Shown here: in pieces, positions 1 through 8,782 of the stretch | Position numbering within the stretch: position 1 is the first letter of the stretch | How the letters are laid out: the number at the start of each line of letters is the position of its first letter | Translations under genes and position numbers: made by a program | The notes under the pieces: generated by a model | Database searches by the model: none | Told to the model about the DNA's origin: nothing | Seen by the model: the letters and a program-made list of their open reading frames with translations, nothing else | From: Pseudoalteromonas sp. MMG007 | GTDB taxonomy: Bacteria > Pseudomonadota > Gammaproteobacteria > Enterobacterales > Alteromonadaceae | DNA length: 64,000 nt | Direction: 5' to 3' | Assembly: GCF_018100985.1 (NCBI RefSeq) | Contig: NZ_JAGJEI010000001.1 | Span: 743,310 to 807,309, forward strand

Positions 1-1
1 T

Positions 2-1378
2 TTAGTGGAGAAAGCATCCGACACATATAATCAACTCAAATTAAATATTATTGCGATAGAAAAAATTAATGCGTCTTACATTCATAGTGACACTAAAGAG
101 CAACTCGCAAATTATGAAAAAATATCAGCGACCATAGCTAATGGAATGGTCAATGGGACAGCAGACTTTAGTAAAATTCAACAACAAGCACAGAGAAAAA
201 CAGCGCTTTACAATGATGTTCTCGAAAAGTTTAAGTCAGCACAAGTAAAAGCAGATGATCGTTTTTTTGAGCTTGTTGCAAGTACTAAAGACCGCTCTGA
301 TTACGCGCTTACATTAATGTTAGTTGTTTCTATTGTATCGCTTATTTTATTGCTCTTTATGGCTATTTGGATAGCTAAGCGAATTGCTTCTTCAGCAAGC
401 GATGCGGCGAATAATTTAAGTTTATTGGCAACTGGTAAAGGCTCATTAAGTACTAAATTAACAGTCAACTCTGAAGATGAAATAGGTCAAGTATCTATAA
501 ACTTTAATTCTTTTATCGGTATATTGAAAAAAACAGTATTAGAAATAATAGCGGTTTGCGAGCCGTTAATGGAAAATTCTACACGCTTAGTTCAAGGGAT
601 GGAACAAGCTGAACGTGCAACGACCAAGCAAACCACTGATGCTGAAATTGTGAAGCAATCGATGGAAGAGATGAAGCAAAGTGTTGGGGATATATCTCAA
701 TCAGCTGCCAGTGCTTCTCATGCTGCGCAAACGGCAGAGAAAGAAGTTGAGCAAAGTCGAACCCAAGTACAAACATCAGTAACGGCTTCTCGTACGTTAA
801 GTGATGAGATTAACCACGCAGCTACAACGATTAATAAATTAGCAGACGACACAAAAAACGTATCGCAAATACTAAATGTTATTACATCAATAGCCGAGCA
901 AACAAATTTACTGGCACTTAATGCTGCGATTGAGGCAGCTCGTGCTGGTGAGCATGGCCGAGGCTTTGCTGTTGTTGCTGATGAAGTGAGAGAGCTTGCA
1001 TCGCGTACCGCTCACTCCACAAATGAGATCCGAGAACTGTTGACTACTTTAACTGAAGCGGCTAACGAATCAGTGACTGCAATGACATCTGCTAGAGATA
1101 TGGCTACAGATAATGCCACAGCAGCTGAAAAAACAGGTATTTCTATAGAGAAAATTGCGGAGCAAATGTTAGAAATAAACGGAATGAACTCACAAATTGC
1201 TGCAGCCACAGAAGAGCAAACATCAGTTGCTGCAATGGTGGTAGAAAACGTAACAAATATGCATGTATCGTTTGAAGATACAATGGATTCTCTGACTGCT
1301 GTTAGGGATGTGGCTAAAAACCTTCATTACCTTTCTGATAACCTGCTAGATGCCACTGCGAAATTTAAAATTGAGTAA
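2..1378 (+). CDS. Methyl-accepting chemotaxis protein (5'-truncated by window edge)
   Basis: Chemoreceptor that signals through CheW/CheA in the inner membrane. The frame is open to the window edge, so the N-terminus and probably a first membrane helix are missing; the GTG at position 5 is unlikely to be the true start. Numbered from that GTG: the end of a helical sensor domain (about 1-98), a transmembrane helix (about 101-124), a HAMP-like linker (about 125-180), then a long coiled signalling domain. The conserved hairpin tip is visible as [19 protein letters not shown] followed by [12 protein letters not shown]. No C-terminal NWETF-type CheR/CheB tether is seen. The ligand cannot be inferred. 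A strong hairpin terminator follows. Confidence 0.93.
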   Translation, partial: LVEKASDTYNQLKLNIIAIEKINASYIHSDTKEQLANYEKISATIANGMVNGTADFSKIQQQAQRKTALYNDVLEKFKSAQVKADDRFFELVASTKDRSDYALTLMLVVSIVSLILLLFMAIWIAKRIASSASDAANNLSLLATGKGSLSTKLTVNSEDEIGQVSINFNSFIGILKKTVLEIIAVCEPLMENSTRLVQGMEQAERATTKQTTDAEIVKQSMEEMKQSVGDISQSAASASHAAQTAEKEVEQSRTQVQTSVTASRTLSDEINHAATTINKLADDTKNVSQILNVITSIAEQTNLLALNAAIEAARAGEHGRGFAVVADEVRELASRTAHSTNEIRELLTTLTEAANESVTAMTSARDMATDNATAAEKTGISIEKIAEQMLEINGMNSQIAAATEEQTSVAAMVVENVTNMHVSFEDTMDSLTAVRDVAKNLHYLSDNLLDATAKFKIE

Positions 1379-1398
1379 AGTCGCTGAAGTTTAGTTAT

Positions 1399-1427
1399 AA
1401 AAAAACCACCTTTCGGTGGTTTTTTTA
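1399..1427. terminator. Bidirectional Rho-independent terminator
   Basis: Hairpin with stem ACCACC/GGTGGT and tetraloop TTTC, flanked by A-run and T-run. It lies between the convergent chemoreceptor gene and the phosphate-binding-like gene and can serve both. Confidence 0.85.
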
Positions 1428-1440
1428 TTGATTGTATTAG

Positions 1441-1848
1441 TTAAAAAGTAGCAACTACTTTAACTTTATCAGTAACTTTACTGCTATCAATATAGCCAAT
1501 AGAGTCGCCATTAGCAGCTACAAAATCAACGACAGCTTGGTCAGTATCTAGTTTCTCAGGCGGTGTGCCTTTGCCAGTAAATACTAACTTAGACCAGTAA
1601 GCATTTAATTGGCTACTCGACTTACCCACTACTTTAGTGTTGAACTCATCGGCTACCGCAGTACCGTTTTGAGTTACAGGGGTCACCTTGTTACCATTCG
1701 CAAATGATTTAGCTTTACCCAAGTAAACTTTCTTTATAGTGTCTGCATCAATTGCATTTGAATTGCCAGGATTTACAATCACGGCAACTTCAGCAAAAGC
1801 ACTGAACGAACAGATAGAAAGTGCACTAGCTAGAATTAATTTTTTCAT
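1441..1848 (-). CDS. PstS-like phosphate-binding periplasmic protein (small)
   Basis: A 135-aa secreted protein with a signal peptide (MKKLILASALSICSFSAFA, cleavage about residue 19). The mature part matches the short PBP-like domain of phosphate ABC substrate-binding proteins: VIVNPGNSN at the start, then an IKKVYLGKAKSF segment and a C-terminal GYIDSSKV stretch. It is about half the length of classical PstS, so it is a stand-alone single-lobe type rather than full PstS. It lies 12 bp downstream of a porin gene on the same strand, so the two are probably co-transcribed and may work together in phosphate or oxyanion uptake. That role is inferred from family resemblance; no transporter permease or ATPase is nearby. 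Confidence 0.75.
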   Translation of the reverse strand: MKKLILASALSICSFSAFAEVAVIVNPGNSNAIDADTIKKVYLGKAKSFANGNKVTPVTQNGTAVADEFNTKVVGKSSSQLNAYWSKLVFTGKGTPPEKLDTDQAVVDFVAANGDSIGYIDSSKVTDKVKVVATF

Positions 1849-1860
1849 TTTTCGCTCCAG

Positions 1861-2991
1861 TTAAAATACTAAATCAATACCAACGGCTACAACATCCGTC
1901 TCAGTATCTGCTACGTCATCTTTGAAGCGACTAAAGTCAATCTTAAATGCAGCAGACGGATGAAAGTCATAACGAGCACCGATTGTATATACATTGCTTT
2001 GTGCACGAATGCCCTCTAATGCTAAGTTTACAACACTATTTAAAGATGGAATGCTTTCGATAGTATCAAAGCGTGATGATTTATGTTCATCATCATTTTC
2101 TTCAAAGGTAAAATGTACAATTACATCGTCAAGGCGGTAGCCTAGAGAAGCATAGAATTGTTTTTGTTCAGCTAAAAGACTTTCTTCAACTTCAAACTGC
2201 GTATATTCGGCATCAAATAGGATGTTTTCATAGTCAATTGAGAAACCAACACCGATAAATGTTGTACTATCTTCTTCTGTAATTAAGTCATTGGCTGTGT
2301 CGCTTAAGCCACTGTTATTAAGTACATCAATTAGTCCTAATAGATTAATATCATCAGAGTAGATGCTTGTATCTGCAACAATGTAGGCTGCGCGCGCACT
2401 AAACCAGTCATATGACAAGTTCCAGTTTAAACCGCCTAAATTATTTAATTCTGCAGGTAGATCATTTCCAAATACATCTATATCACCGTCAAAACCGCCA
2501 TAGAAGCCTTGTAAAGTCGAGTCCCAGTCTCCAATTTGAGTATTATAAACTACACTAAGGCCTTCATAAGTTGAAAATGGGATCCCGTATACAGATTTAG
2601 GCGGGCGTACCCAGCGATAAGCATAACCTACATCTAAAAAGTCTGAATATTTATAAAACGGAACACGCATTTTACCAGCGCTGAATTGCAGTTCATCACT
2701 GTATTCATAAGTTACGTATGCCCATTCGAATGTAGCGTCAAAATCGTCTTCGCCACGTGCAATTATTTGTGCCGTTGCGGTTAACTTTTCTTGAAGATCG
2801 GCTGATAATTGTAAAGCAAACTTACTTTCGTTTTTAAACGAGATGTCATCATCGTACCCGTATAGAGTTTGATCACTGTCTAGACTCTTACCGCCTACAA
2901 TTGATGCAAAGCCGTTAATACGCACTTCAGCGCTTGCATAACTTGAAGCAAGTGCTGCACATACAGCTACTGCAATTGATAACTTATTCAT
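1861..2991 (-). CDS. Outer-membrane porin-like beta-barrel protein
   Basis: A 376-aa protein with a signal peptide (MNKLSIAVAVCAALASSYASA) followed by alternating amphipathic segments rich in Tyr, Phe, Asp and Gly. It ends in Phe (GIDLVF), as outer-membrane barrels usually do. Its position just upstream of the PstS-like gene suggests a channel for phosphate or another anion, but no specificity residues can be read. The start is the ATG preceded by a weak AGGAAAT-like site. The long empty region upstream probably carries its promoter; no Pho box was recognised by eye. Confidence 0.72.
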   Translation of the reverse strand: MNKLSIAVAVCAALASSYASAEVRINGFASIVGGKSLDSDQTLYGYDDDISFKNESKFALQLSADLQEKLTATAQIIARGEDDFDATFEWAYVTYEYSDELQFSAGKMRVPFYKYSDFLDVGYAYRWVRPPKSVYGIPFSTYEGLSVVYNTQIGDWDSTLQGFYGGFDGDIDVFGNDLPAELNNLGGLNWNLSYDWFSARAAYIVADTSIYSDDINLLGLIDVLNNSGLSDTANDLITEEDSTTFIGVGFSIDYENILFDAEYTQFEVEESLLAEQKQFYASLGYRLDDVIVHFTFEENDDEHKSSRFDTIESIPSLNSVVNLALEGIRAQSNVYTIGARYDFHPSAAFKIDFSRFKDDVADTETDVVAVGIDLVF

Positions 2992-3868
2992 ATGTATTTC
3001 CTATTTGTTATCTGGATGTTGATTTCAATAGGATTATAGAAGTGAATTTAGTTTTTATCTAATAAACTTAGCAAGTTAGTGAAAATATATTTATTGACAG
3101 CCTTATAGGTTTTGTGTCGGGGTGGGTGTTTGCTAAGGTACTTTAAATTAAATTATATGATTCGTATTGTAGTAACTTTTATATTTAATTAATAAGACTC
3201 ATTAAATGTTTTTTAGCTATTTACTTTACTCAAGTCTTCTTTACACCGAAGCAATGCCTGCTACTTATTTTAACTACAATTTTTTATGAATCTTATACAA
3301 GTGGATGCGGACTGTCGCTTCATCTATAAACAATGCTCTGCTTTGGCATTGGAACGCAAACCAGAGTAGAATAAGCTTAACACCTTAGTTTCTTTGCATG
3401 TTAATGACGGTAGTGTAGATTGCAGTTAGTTGGCTAACATTTGCTTCATCACTGTCAGTTTGATTTGCTTGCTATGCTCATATTATTCTATCGTTAGACT
3501 GCGCCTTGGTACTACATTCCTATTACTGTTAATTTCAATGACGAAGCTTTATTTTTTTGTGTACTTATTGAGCACAATAAAATGTTGTTTTGTTATACTT
3601 TGAAAGTTTTGTATTTTAACTTTAATTACAAGGTGTGATCGTTTTCTATATATCAAACCACTTTATTTTGAGAAACCTAATAATCCTACTAAGGTTTGAA
3701 TGTTTTTCAATTTATTAAAAAAAGTGTGCGTTTATTCACAATATTGTCATATAATGTCCTTCCAGAGGAAAGGTGCCATCACGCATCTTTTTTTATGCCT
3801 AAAATTTATATCTTTTTAATATAAATATAGATGCATAACAAATCACACGATATCCTTTGGAGAATATT
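2992..3868. other. 877-bp gap without a supported gene
   Basis: AT-rich region between the divergent porin and TonB-receptor genes. All frames are broken by stops; only short spurious ORFs occur. A TATAAT at 3750-3755 may be the -10 of the receptor promoter, though its -35 is poor. The part around 3230-3560 is less AT-rich than its flanks, but no RNA fold or remnant protein is recognisable. Confidence 0.5.
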
Positions 3869-6091
3869 TTGAAACTACGCACACTCTCACAGTTAAGCCT
3901 AGCAATTGTCGCTGCACTATCTGCCTCAGTAAATGCTGAAGAAGCTAAAACAACAGCAAAACAAGACGCGTTTGAAAAAATCGAAGTTACTGCTCGTAAA
4001 CGCACAGAGAGCTTATTTGAATCTCCAACCGCTATTACATCAATTGGGGCAAACCTTATTGATAAAGCTAATATGAGTAACCTTGAAGATATTGGTAAAT
4101 ATGTTCCAAACTTAAATATCACCCGCTATGGTGTTGGTAATGCAGCACATGCGTCTGTATTTATTCGTGGTATTGGTCTGCAAGATCATATTATCACTAC
4201 AGATCCTGGTGTAGGCGTTTATTTAGATGGCGTTTATTTAGGTCGTCAAATGGGCTCAAACCTATCACTACCTAATGTTGAGCGTGTTGAGGTTTTACGT
4301 GGCCCACAAGGTACGCTATATGGTCGTAACACATTAGGTGGCGCGGTAAATGTAATTACTAAGCAACCGGGCGATGAAGGCATTGTGACTACTTCGGCAA
4401 AAATTGGTAGCCGCGGACGTATTGCCGGCGATGTTTATTTTAATAACTCACTAAATGATGAGCTAAGCATGTCGGCTAGTGCATCATACAAAACACGTGA
4501 TGGTGTTGGTGAAGCTGTTAATTTAGCAAATCCTGAGAAAGAAATTGGTGAGGAAGAAGAATTTAGTGGTCGTGTTGCCCTTAAGTGGCAAGCGAGTAGC
4601 GATTTAGCATTTACTTTCTCTTTAGATGGAGTTGATAACGAGTCAGGTCAATCGCCTTACACTATTGAATTAACTGAGCCGCTAGATGCAAACGATGTAT
4701 TCAATGGTGACTTTCCACTACTTACACAAGACATGATCCCGTCAGACCCTGATGATTTGGGTACTACTGTTGCTGGTATTGAGTCTACATCTTATTCAGG
4801 TTGGGGGTCGTCATTTACTGCTGATTGGGCAATTGATGACACATATACAGCTAAGTTTATTTCAAGCTACCGTACTTCTGAATATGAAGGCGGTCTAGAT
4901 GATGATGCCTCACCACTTAATTTATCTGAGTTCCCAGAAGAGGGCGGAGCTGACCAATACTCGTTTGAAATTCAACTCAATGCTACCTACGATAATATGG
5001 ATTTTGTATCAGGCCTTTATTTCTTTAATGAAGATGGATTTACGCGTTCAGGCCCATTTGTATTTAGCCCGTTTAATACGCCTAATGGGTTATTAAACGA
5101 TGGTGTAACTCCTTCGTTTGGTAGTTATGGCGACTTTGAAATTAACCAAGAAACTAATTCATACGCAGTTTATTTTAATACAAGTTACGACTTAACCGAT
5201 GATTTAAGTATTGGTGGCGGCCTGCGCTACTCAAAAGATGAAAAAGATGCAGACGCTATCTTCCCTACATTTGCAGAGCGCAAATATGTAAGCGCTGAAT
5301 TTGACGCTGTAACATGGGATGTAAATGCATCTTACCAAATCAGTAATAACATGAATGTGTATGGTCAAATACAAAAAGGTTATCAAACAGGTGGTTTCCC
5401 TCCGCGCCCATTCGGTGGACCGGATCAGTTTGTATCATTTGATGAAACTAAAGCGGTTAACTACGAAATGGGCTTAAAAGGGCAAGTACATGAAAATGTA
5501 TCTATGATGCTAGCGGTATTCGTAACTGACTACACCGACTTAGCATTGCCATTTTCAGATCCTACCGCAGGTGGTGGCTTCGTAACAATTGTAGAAAATG
5601 CAGGCCAGTCTAAAGCGCAAGGTATTGAGCTTGAAACAACGGTTGCAATAACAGACGACTTTACCATTCGTAGTGCCGTTGGTTACTTAGACTCTGAAAT
5701 TACAGACGTCGATGCAGGCGTTCAAGGGATTGGCAAAGGTGATTCACCAGCACTTACACCTCGTTGGACTGTTATGATTGCACCTTCATACTTTATGGAT
5801 TTAGACAGCGGCGCAACAGTTGCCTTTAACGCTAACTATTCATATCGTAGTGATATGCAAGGACAATCGGTTTACAACGAAAGTGAAACTATAGACTCAC
5901 GTGAGTTAGTTGGTTTTAATGTATCTTATACGAACCCTTACGGCGACATGGAAGTTACGATATACGGTGAAAACGTATTGAACGAAGTTTACGATGTCGG
6001 TCGTTTACAACAATCTGGTTTTGTTGGTGTTATGCGCAGTAATGACCGTAGTGAGTTTGGCTTAAAATTCAAAAAAGATTTTGAGTTATAA
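3869..6091 (+). CDS. TonB-dependent outer-membrane receptor
   Basis: Energised outer-membrane importer, driven by TonB/ExbB/ExbD. The start chosen is the TTG at 3869 because GGAG lies at 3859-3862 with good spacing and the product then opens with a clean signal peptide (MKLRTLSQLSLAIVAALSASVNA). An in-frame TTG at 3857 would swallow the ribosome site. A TonB-box-like EKIEVTARKR follows, then a plug domain with VERVEVLRGPQGTLYGRNTLGG, then a roughly 500-residue 22-strand-type barrel. About 740 aa, normal for the family. No heme, siderophore or carbohydrate locus flanks it, so the substrate is unknown; resemblance is to the general FecA/CirA-like group common in Alteromonadales. The C-terminal residue is Leu (DFEL) rather than the usual Phe. 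Confidence 0.9.
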   Translation: MKLRTLSQLSLAIVAALSASVNAEEAKTTAKQDAFEKIEVTARKRTESLFESPTAITSIGANLIDKANMSNLEDIGKYVPNLNITRYGVGNAAHASVFIRGIGLQDHIITTDPGVGVYLDGVYLGRQMGSNLSLPNVERVEVLRGPQGTLYGRNTLGGAVNVITKQPGDEGIVTTSAKIGSRGRIAGDVYFNNSLNDELSMSASASYKTRDGVGEAVNLANPEKEIGEEEEFSGRVALKWQASSDLAFTFSLDGVDNESGQSPYTIELTEPLDANDVFNGDFPLLTQDMIPSDPDDLGTTVAGIESTSYSGWGSSFTADWAIDDTYTAKFISSYRTSEYEGGLDDDASPLNLSEFPEEGGADQYSFEIQLNATYDNMDFVSGLYFFNEDGFTRSGPFVFSPFNTPNGLLNDGVTPSFGSYGDFEINQETNSYAVYFNTSYDLTDDLSIGGGLRYSKDEKDADAIFPTFAERKYVSAEFDAVTWDVNASYQISNNMNVYGQIQKGYQTGGFPPRPFGGPDQFVSFDETKAVNYEMGLKGQVHENVSMMLAVFVTDYTDLALPFSDPTAGGGFVTIVENAGQSKAQGIELETTVAITDDFTIRSAVGYLDSEITDVDAGVQGIGKGDSPALTPRWTVMIAPSYFMDLDSGATVAFNANYSYRSDMQGQSVYNESETIDSRELVGFNVSYTNPYGDMEVTIYGENVLNEVYDVGRLQQSGFVGVMRSNDRSEFGLKFKKDFEL

Positions 6092-6150
6092 GCTAAAATA
6101 TTTTTAAAAAGTATGTAACTTACGAATACGACTATTTTATTTTGTAATAT

Positions 6151-6183
6151 AGGCCGAATCAGCTTTTGATTCGGCCTTTTTAG
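6151..6183 (+). terminator. Rho-independent terminator after TonB receptor
   Basis: Stem AGGCCGAATCA / TGATTCGGCCT with a short loop followed by TTTT. It ends the receptor transcript upstream of pdxB. Confidence 0.85.
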
Positions 6184-6244
6184 TTTGTGTATAGGCTAAA
6201 TTGTTCGTTACAATAGCGCCTCTTAATTGCAAACGAGTCCTCTG

Positions 6245-7366
6245 ATGAAAATTCTTGCCGATCAAAATATGCCTTTAGTTGAGCAGTACTTTGCAGACTT
6301 TGGTGAGGTTAAACGCTTTGATGGCCGCAAATTAACACCAGAACAATTAATTGATGTAGATGTACTACTCACTCGTTCTGTTACAAAAGTAGATACTGCG
6401 CTTTTAGCGTGTGCTAATAAGCTGAGCTTTGTTGGTACAGCAACCATTGGTGTAGATCATATAGACACTCATTTACTAAGCGATAAAAATATTGCATTTA
6501 GTAGTGCCCCAGGTTGCAATGCTATCGCTGTTGCTGAATATGTAATCAGTAGTTTATATGCTTTAAGTCAAGAAAATGCACAGCCACTTAGCGGTAAAAC
6601 AATAGGTATTGTAGGCGTTGGTAATATAGGCAGCTGTCTAGCTGATAAACTAAAAGCGCTAAACGTTAATGTTTTACTATGTGATCCAATAAAACATGAG
6701 CAAGGCTTACTAAAAGAGCACATAGAACTTGATGAGTTATTGGCTAAAAGCGATGTTGTTACTTTACATGTTCCGCTAATCAAAACTGGTAAACATAAAA
6801 CGCTTCATTTGATAGATCAAACACGTTTAAAAGCACTTAAACCTGGGTTAATTTTAATTAATGCTTGTAGAGGTGAAGTTATTGATAATCAAGCATTACT
6901 AAAAGTAATGGAGCAAGGTGCAGACCTAGATTTAGTGTTAGATGTATGGGAAAACGAACCAGCCATATTAACACCATTGCTTGATCATGTTCGCTATGCC
7001 AGTGTGCATATTGCCGGGCACACCCTTGAAGGGAAAGCCCGAGGTACGCAAATGTTATATCAAGCATTATGCGAACTAAAAAATGTTAAGGGCGTTAAAT
7101 CACTCGATGATTTTCTACCTGAGCCTGTAATTACTCAAGCAACTTTACAACCGAGCTTTGAAGACGAAGACATAGCGCGCTTAGTACACTTAATTTACGA
7201 TGTTCGCCGCGATGACGGCATTTTACTTCGTCACTTAGCTAAAGATGGGTTTGATAGCCTACGTAAAAACTATCCAGTAAGGCGTGAATTCAGTACGTTA
7301 GAAGTGCAAGCAGCACCAGATCTAATGTCAAAGTTGAATCAGCTAGGCTTTACAGCAGCAAACTAA
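6245..7366 (+). CDS. pdxB: Erythronate-4-phosphate dehydrogenase
   Basis: NAD-dependent oxidation of 4-phosphoerythronate, second step of the DXP-dependent pyridoxal phosphate pathway, cytosolic. The ATG at 6245 gives MKILADQNMPLVEQYF, the conserved PdxB N-terminus; an upstream in-frame TTG at 6227 is disregarded. The D-2-hydroxyacid dehydrogenase fold is clear: the Rossmann motif GIVGVGNIGS, a substrate-side VGTATIGVDHID, NACRGEVID, and the catalytic-His region HIAGHTLEGKARG. The C-terminal PdxB dimerisation domain follows. 373 aa, typical length. As in E. coli, an asd-like gene (usg position) comes next, 45 bp downstream. Confidence 0.95.
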   Translation: MKILADQNMPLVEQYFADFGEVKRFDGRKLTPEQLIDVDVLLTRSVTKVDTALLACANKLSFVGTATIGVDHIDTHLLSDKNIAFSSAPGCNAIAVAEYVISSLYALSQENAQPLSGKTIGIVGVGNIGSCLADKLKALNVNVLLCDPIKHEQGLLKEHIELDELLAKSDVVTLHVPLIKTGKHKTLHLIDQTRLKALKPGLILINACRGEVIDNQALLKVMEQGADLDLVLDVWENEPAILTPLLDHVRYASVHIAGHTLEGKARGTQMLYQALCELKNVKGVKSLDDFLPEPVITQATLQPSFEDEDIARLVHLIYDVRRDDGILLRHLAKDGFDSLRKNYPVRREFSTLEVQAAPDLMSKLNQLGFTAAN

Positions 7367-7411
7367 TTTAATCTGCGGTGTTGTTTTAACACCGCTAATA
7401 GAGGAAAAAAT

Positions 7412-8428
7412 ATGTCGCAAAAATATAACGTTGCCGTACTTGGTGCTACTGGTTTAGTAGGCCGTCAGATCATAGAAACACTTGAAGATCGTAAGTTTCC
7501 AGTGGATCAACTTTTTTTACTTGCTAGTAGTCGAAGTGCTGGTGAAGACATAAAGTTTCGTGGTGAAACCATAGAAGTACTAGACGTTGAAGGCTTTGAC
7601 TTTAGCCAAGCACATATTGGTTTATTTTCAGCTGGCGGCAGTGTGTCAGAAAAATATGCACCTATTGCAGCAGAGGCTGGATGTGTCGTTATCGACAACA
7701 CATCACACTTTAGAAATGACTTTGAAGTACCGCTTATAGTACCTGAGGTAAATGCTTCAAGCTTAGCTGACTTTAGAAACAAAAATATTATAGCCAATCC
7801 TAACTGCTCAACCATCCAAATGATGCTGGCACTTAAACCGATATATGATGCTTATGGAATTGACCGAGTAAATGTATCGACATACCAAGCTGTGTCGGGT
7901 GCAGGTAAAGAAGCGGTAGATGAACTTGCCAAACAAACAGCCAATTTAATGAATGCTCGCCCTATGGAAAACGAAATATTCCCAAAACAAATAGCATTTA
8001 ACGTCATTCCACAAATAGATAGTTTTGAAGATAACGGCTATACCCGCGAAGAAATGAAAATGGTTAACGAAACACATAAAATTTTAGGTGATACGACTAT
8101 TGCAGTTAATCCTACATGTGTGCGAGTACCTGTATTTTTCGGTCATTCTGAGTCTATTAACATAGAAACACGCATGCCTTACGATTTTGAGCACGTAAAG
8201 CAATTATTAAACGATGCACCTGGTGTTGAGCTAATCGATGATGAAGGTGATTACCCAACTGCAGTATCTGATGCAAGCGGCAACGATACAGTTTATATTG
8301 GGCGATTACGCGCCGATATTTCACATCCCCATGGTTTAAATATGTGGGTTGTAAGTGATAACACTCGCAAAGGCGCAGCAACTAATAGCGTTCAGATTGC
8401 AGAAGAGTTAATTGCAAATTATCTATAA
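7412..8428 (+). CDS. asd: Aspartate-semialdehyde dehydrogenase (asd / usg position)
   Basis: Reduces aspartyl phosphate to aspartate semialdehyde, the branch point to Lys/DAP, Met and Thr. The N-terminal NADP site is AVLGATGLVGRQ; the catalytic Cys lies in NPNCSTIQM; SGAGKEAVDEL and the C-terminal HGLNMWVVSDNTRKGAA are also typical. 338 aa, the shorter bacterial class. It occupies the place of E. coli usg between pdxB and truA. Because the catalytic Cys and other active-site segments are retained, a true enzyme is more likely than a Usg-like pseudoenzyme, but another asd elsewhere in the genome cannot be excluded. Confidence 0.88.
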   Translation: MSQKYNVAVLGATGLVGRQIIETLEDRKFPVDQLFLLASSRSAGEDIKFRGETIEVLDVEGFDFSQAHIGLFSAGGSVSEKYAPIAAEAGCVVIDNTSHFRNDFEVPLIVPEVNASSLADFRNKNIIANPNCSTIQMMLALKPIYDAYGIDRVNVSTYQAVSGAGKEAVDELAKQTANLMNARPMENEIFPKQIAFNVIPQIDSFEDNGYTREEMKMVNETHKILGDTTIAVNPTCVRVPVFFGHSESINIETRMPYDFEHVKQLLNDAPGVELIDDEGDYPTAVSDASGNDTVYIGRLRADISHPHGLNMWVVSDNTRKGAATNSVQIAEELIANYL

Positions 8429-8458
8429 AAATGAGTAATTAATAAAGAGGTTAATATA

Positions 8459-8492
8459 AGCGGCAGACTTTTATAGTTTGCCGCTTTTGTTT
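8459..8492 (+). terminator. Rho-independent terminator after asd
   Basis: Stem AAGCGGCA / TGCCGCTT followed by a T-rich tract. Confidence 0.8.
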
Positions 8493-8782
8493 TTAGGATG
8501 CCAAAATATTGCCGCTTTAGTTTGTTAATAAACTAAACACCTTGATCTTTCTGATTAAAATAGAATTACGAAAAAAGTTTTAAGGTATTTATTTTCAAAG
8601 CGTTGCAATGGATATTAGGCCGCAACTGGTTTATAGTTTGTAACTGGAATAGAGCTTGCAACAAAAATAGATTGTAATAATAAATTAGAATCAACCATTT
8701 GGTTGGTAACGGCAAGAATAATCAGTGTTTACGTAGTTACAAAGATAGATAGTTACGTAGCATTATATATTAAAGGATCAGC
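8493..8782. other. Leader and promoter region of fimV
   Basis: After the asd terminator no gene is visible. An 8-bp direct repeat, TTACGTAG, occurs at 8729-8736 and 8753-8760, start-to-start spacing 24. The AT-rich TTATATATT just downstream is a plausible -10 region. AAAGGA before the ATG at 8783 is a good ribosome site. Confidence 0.4.
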
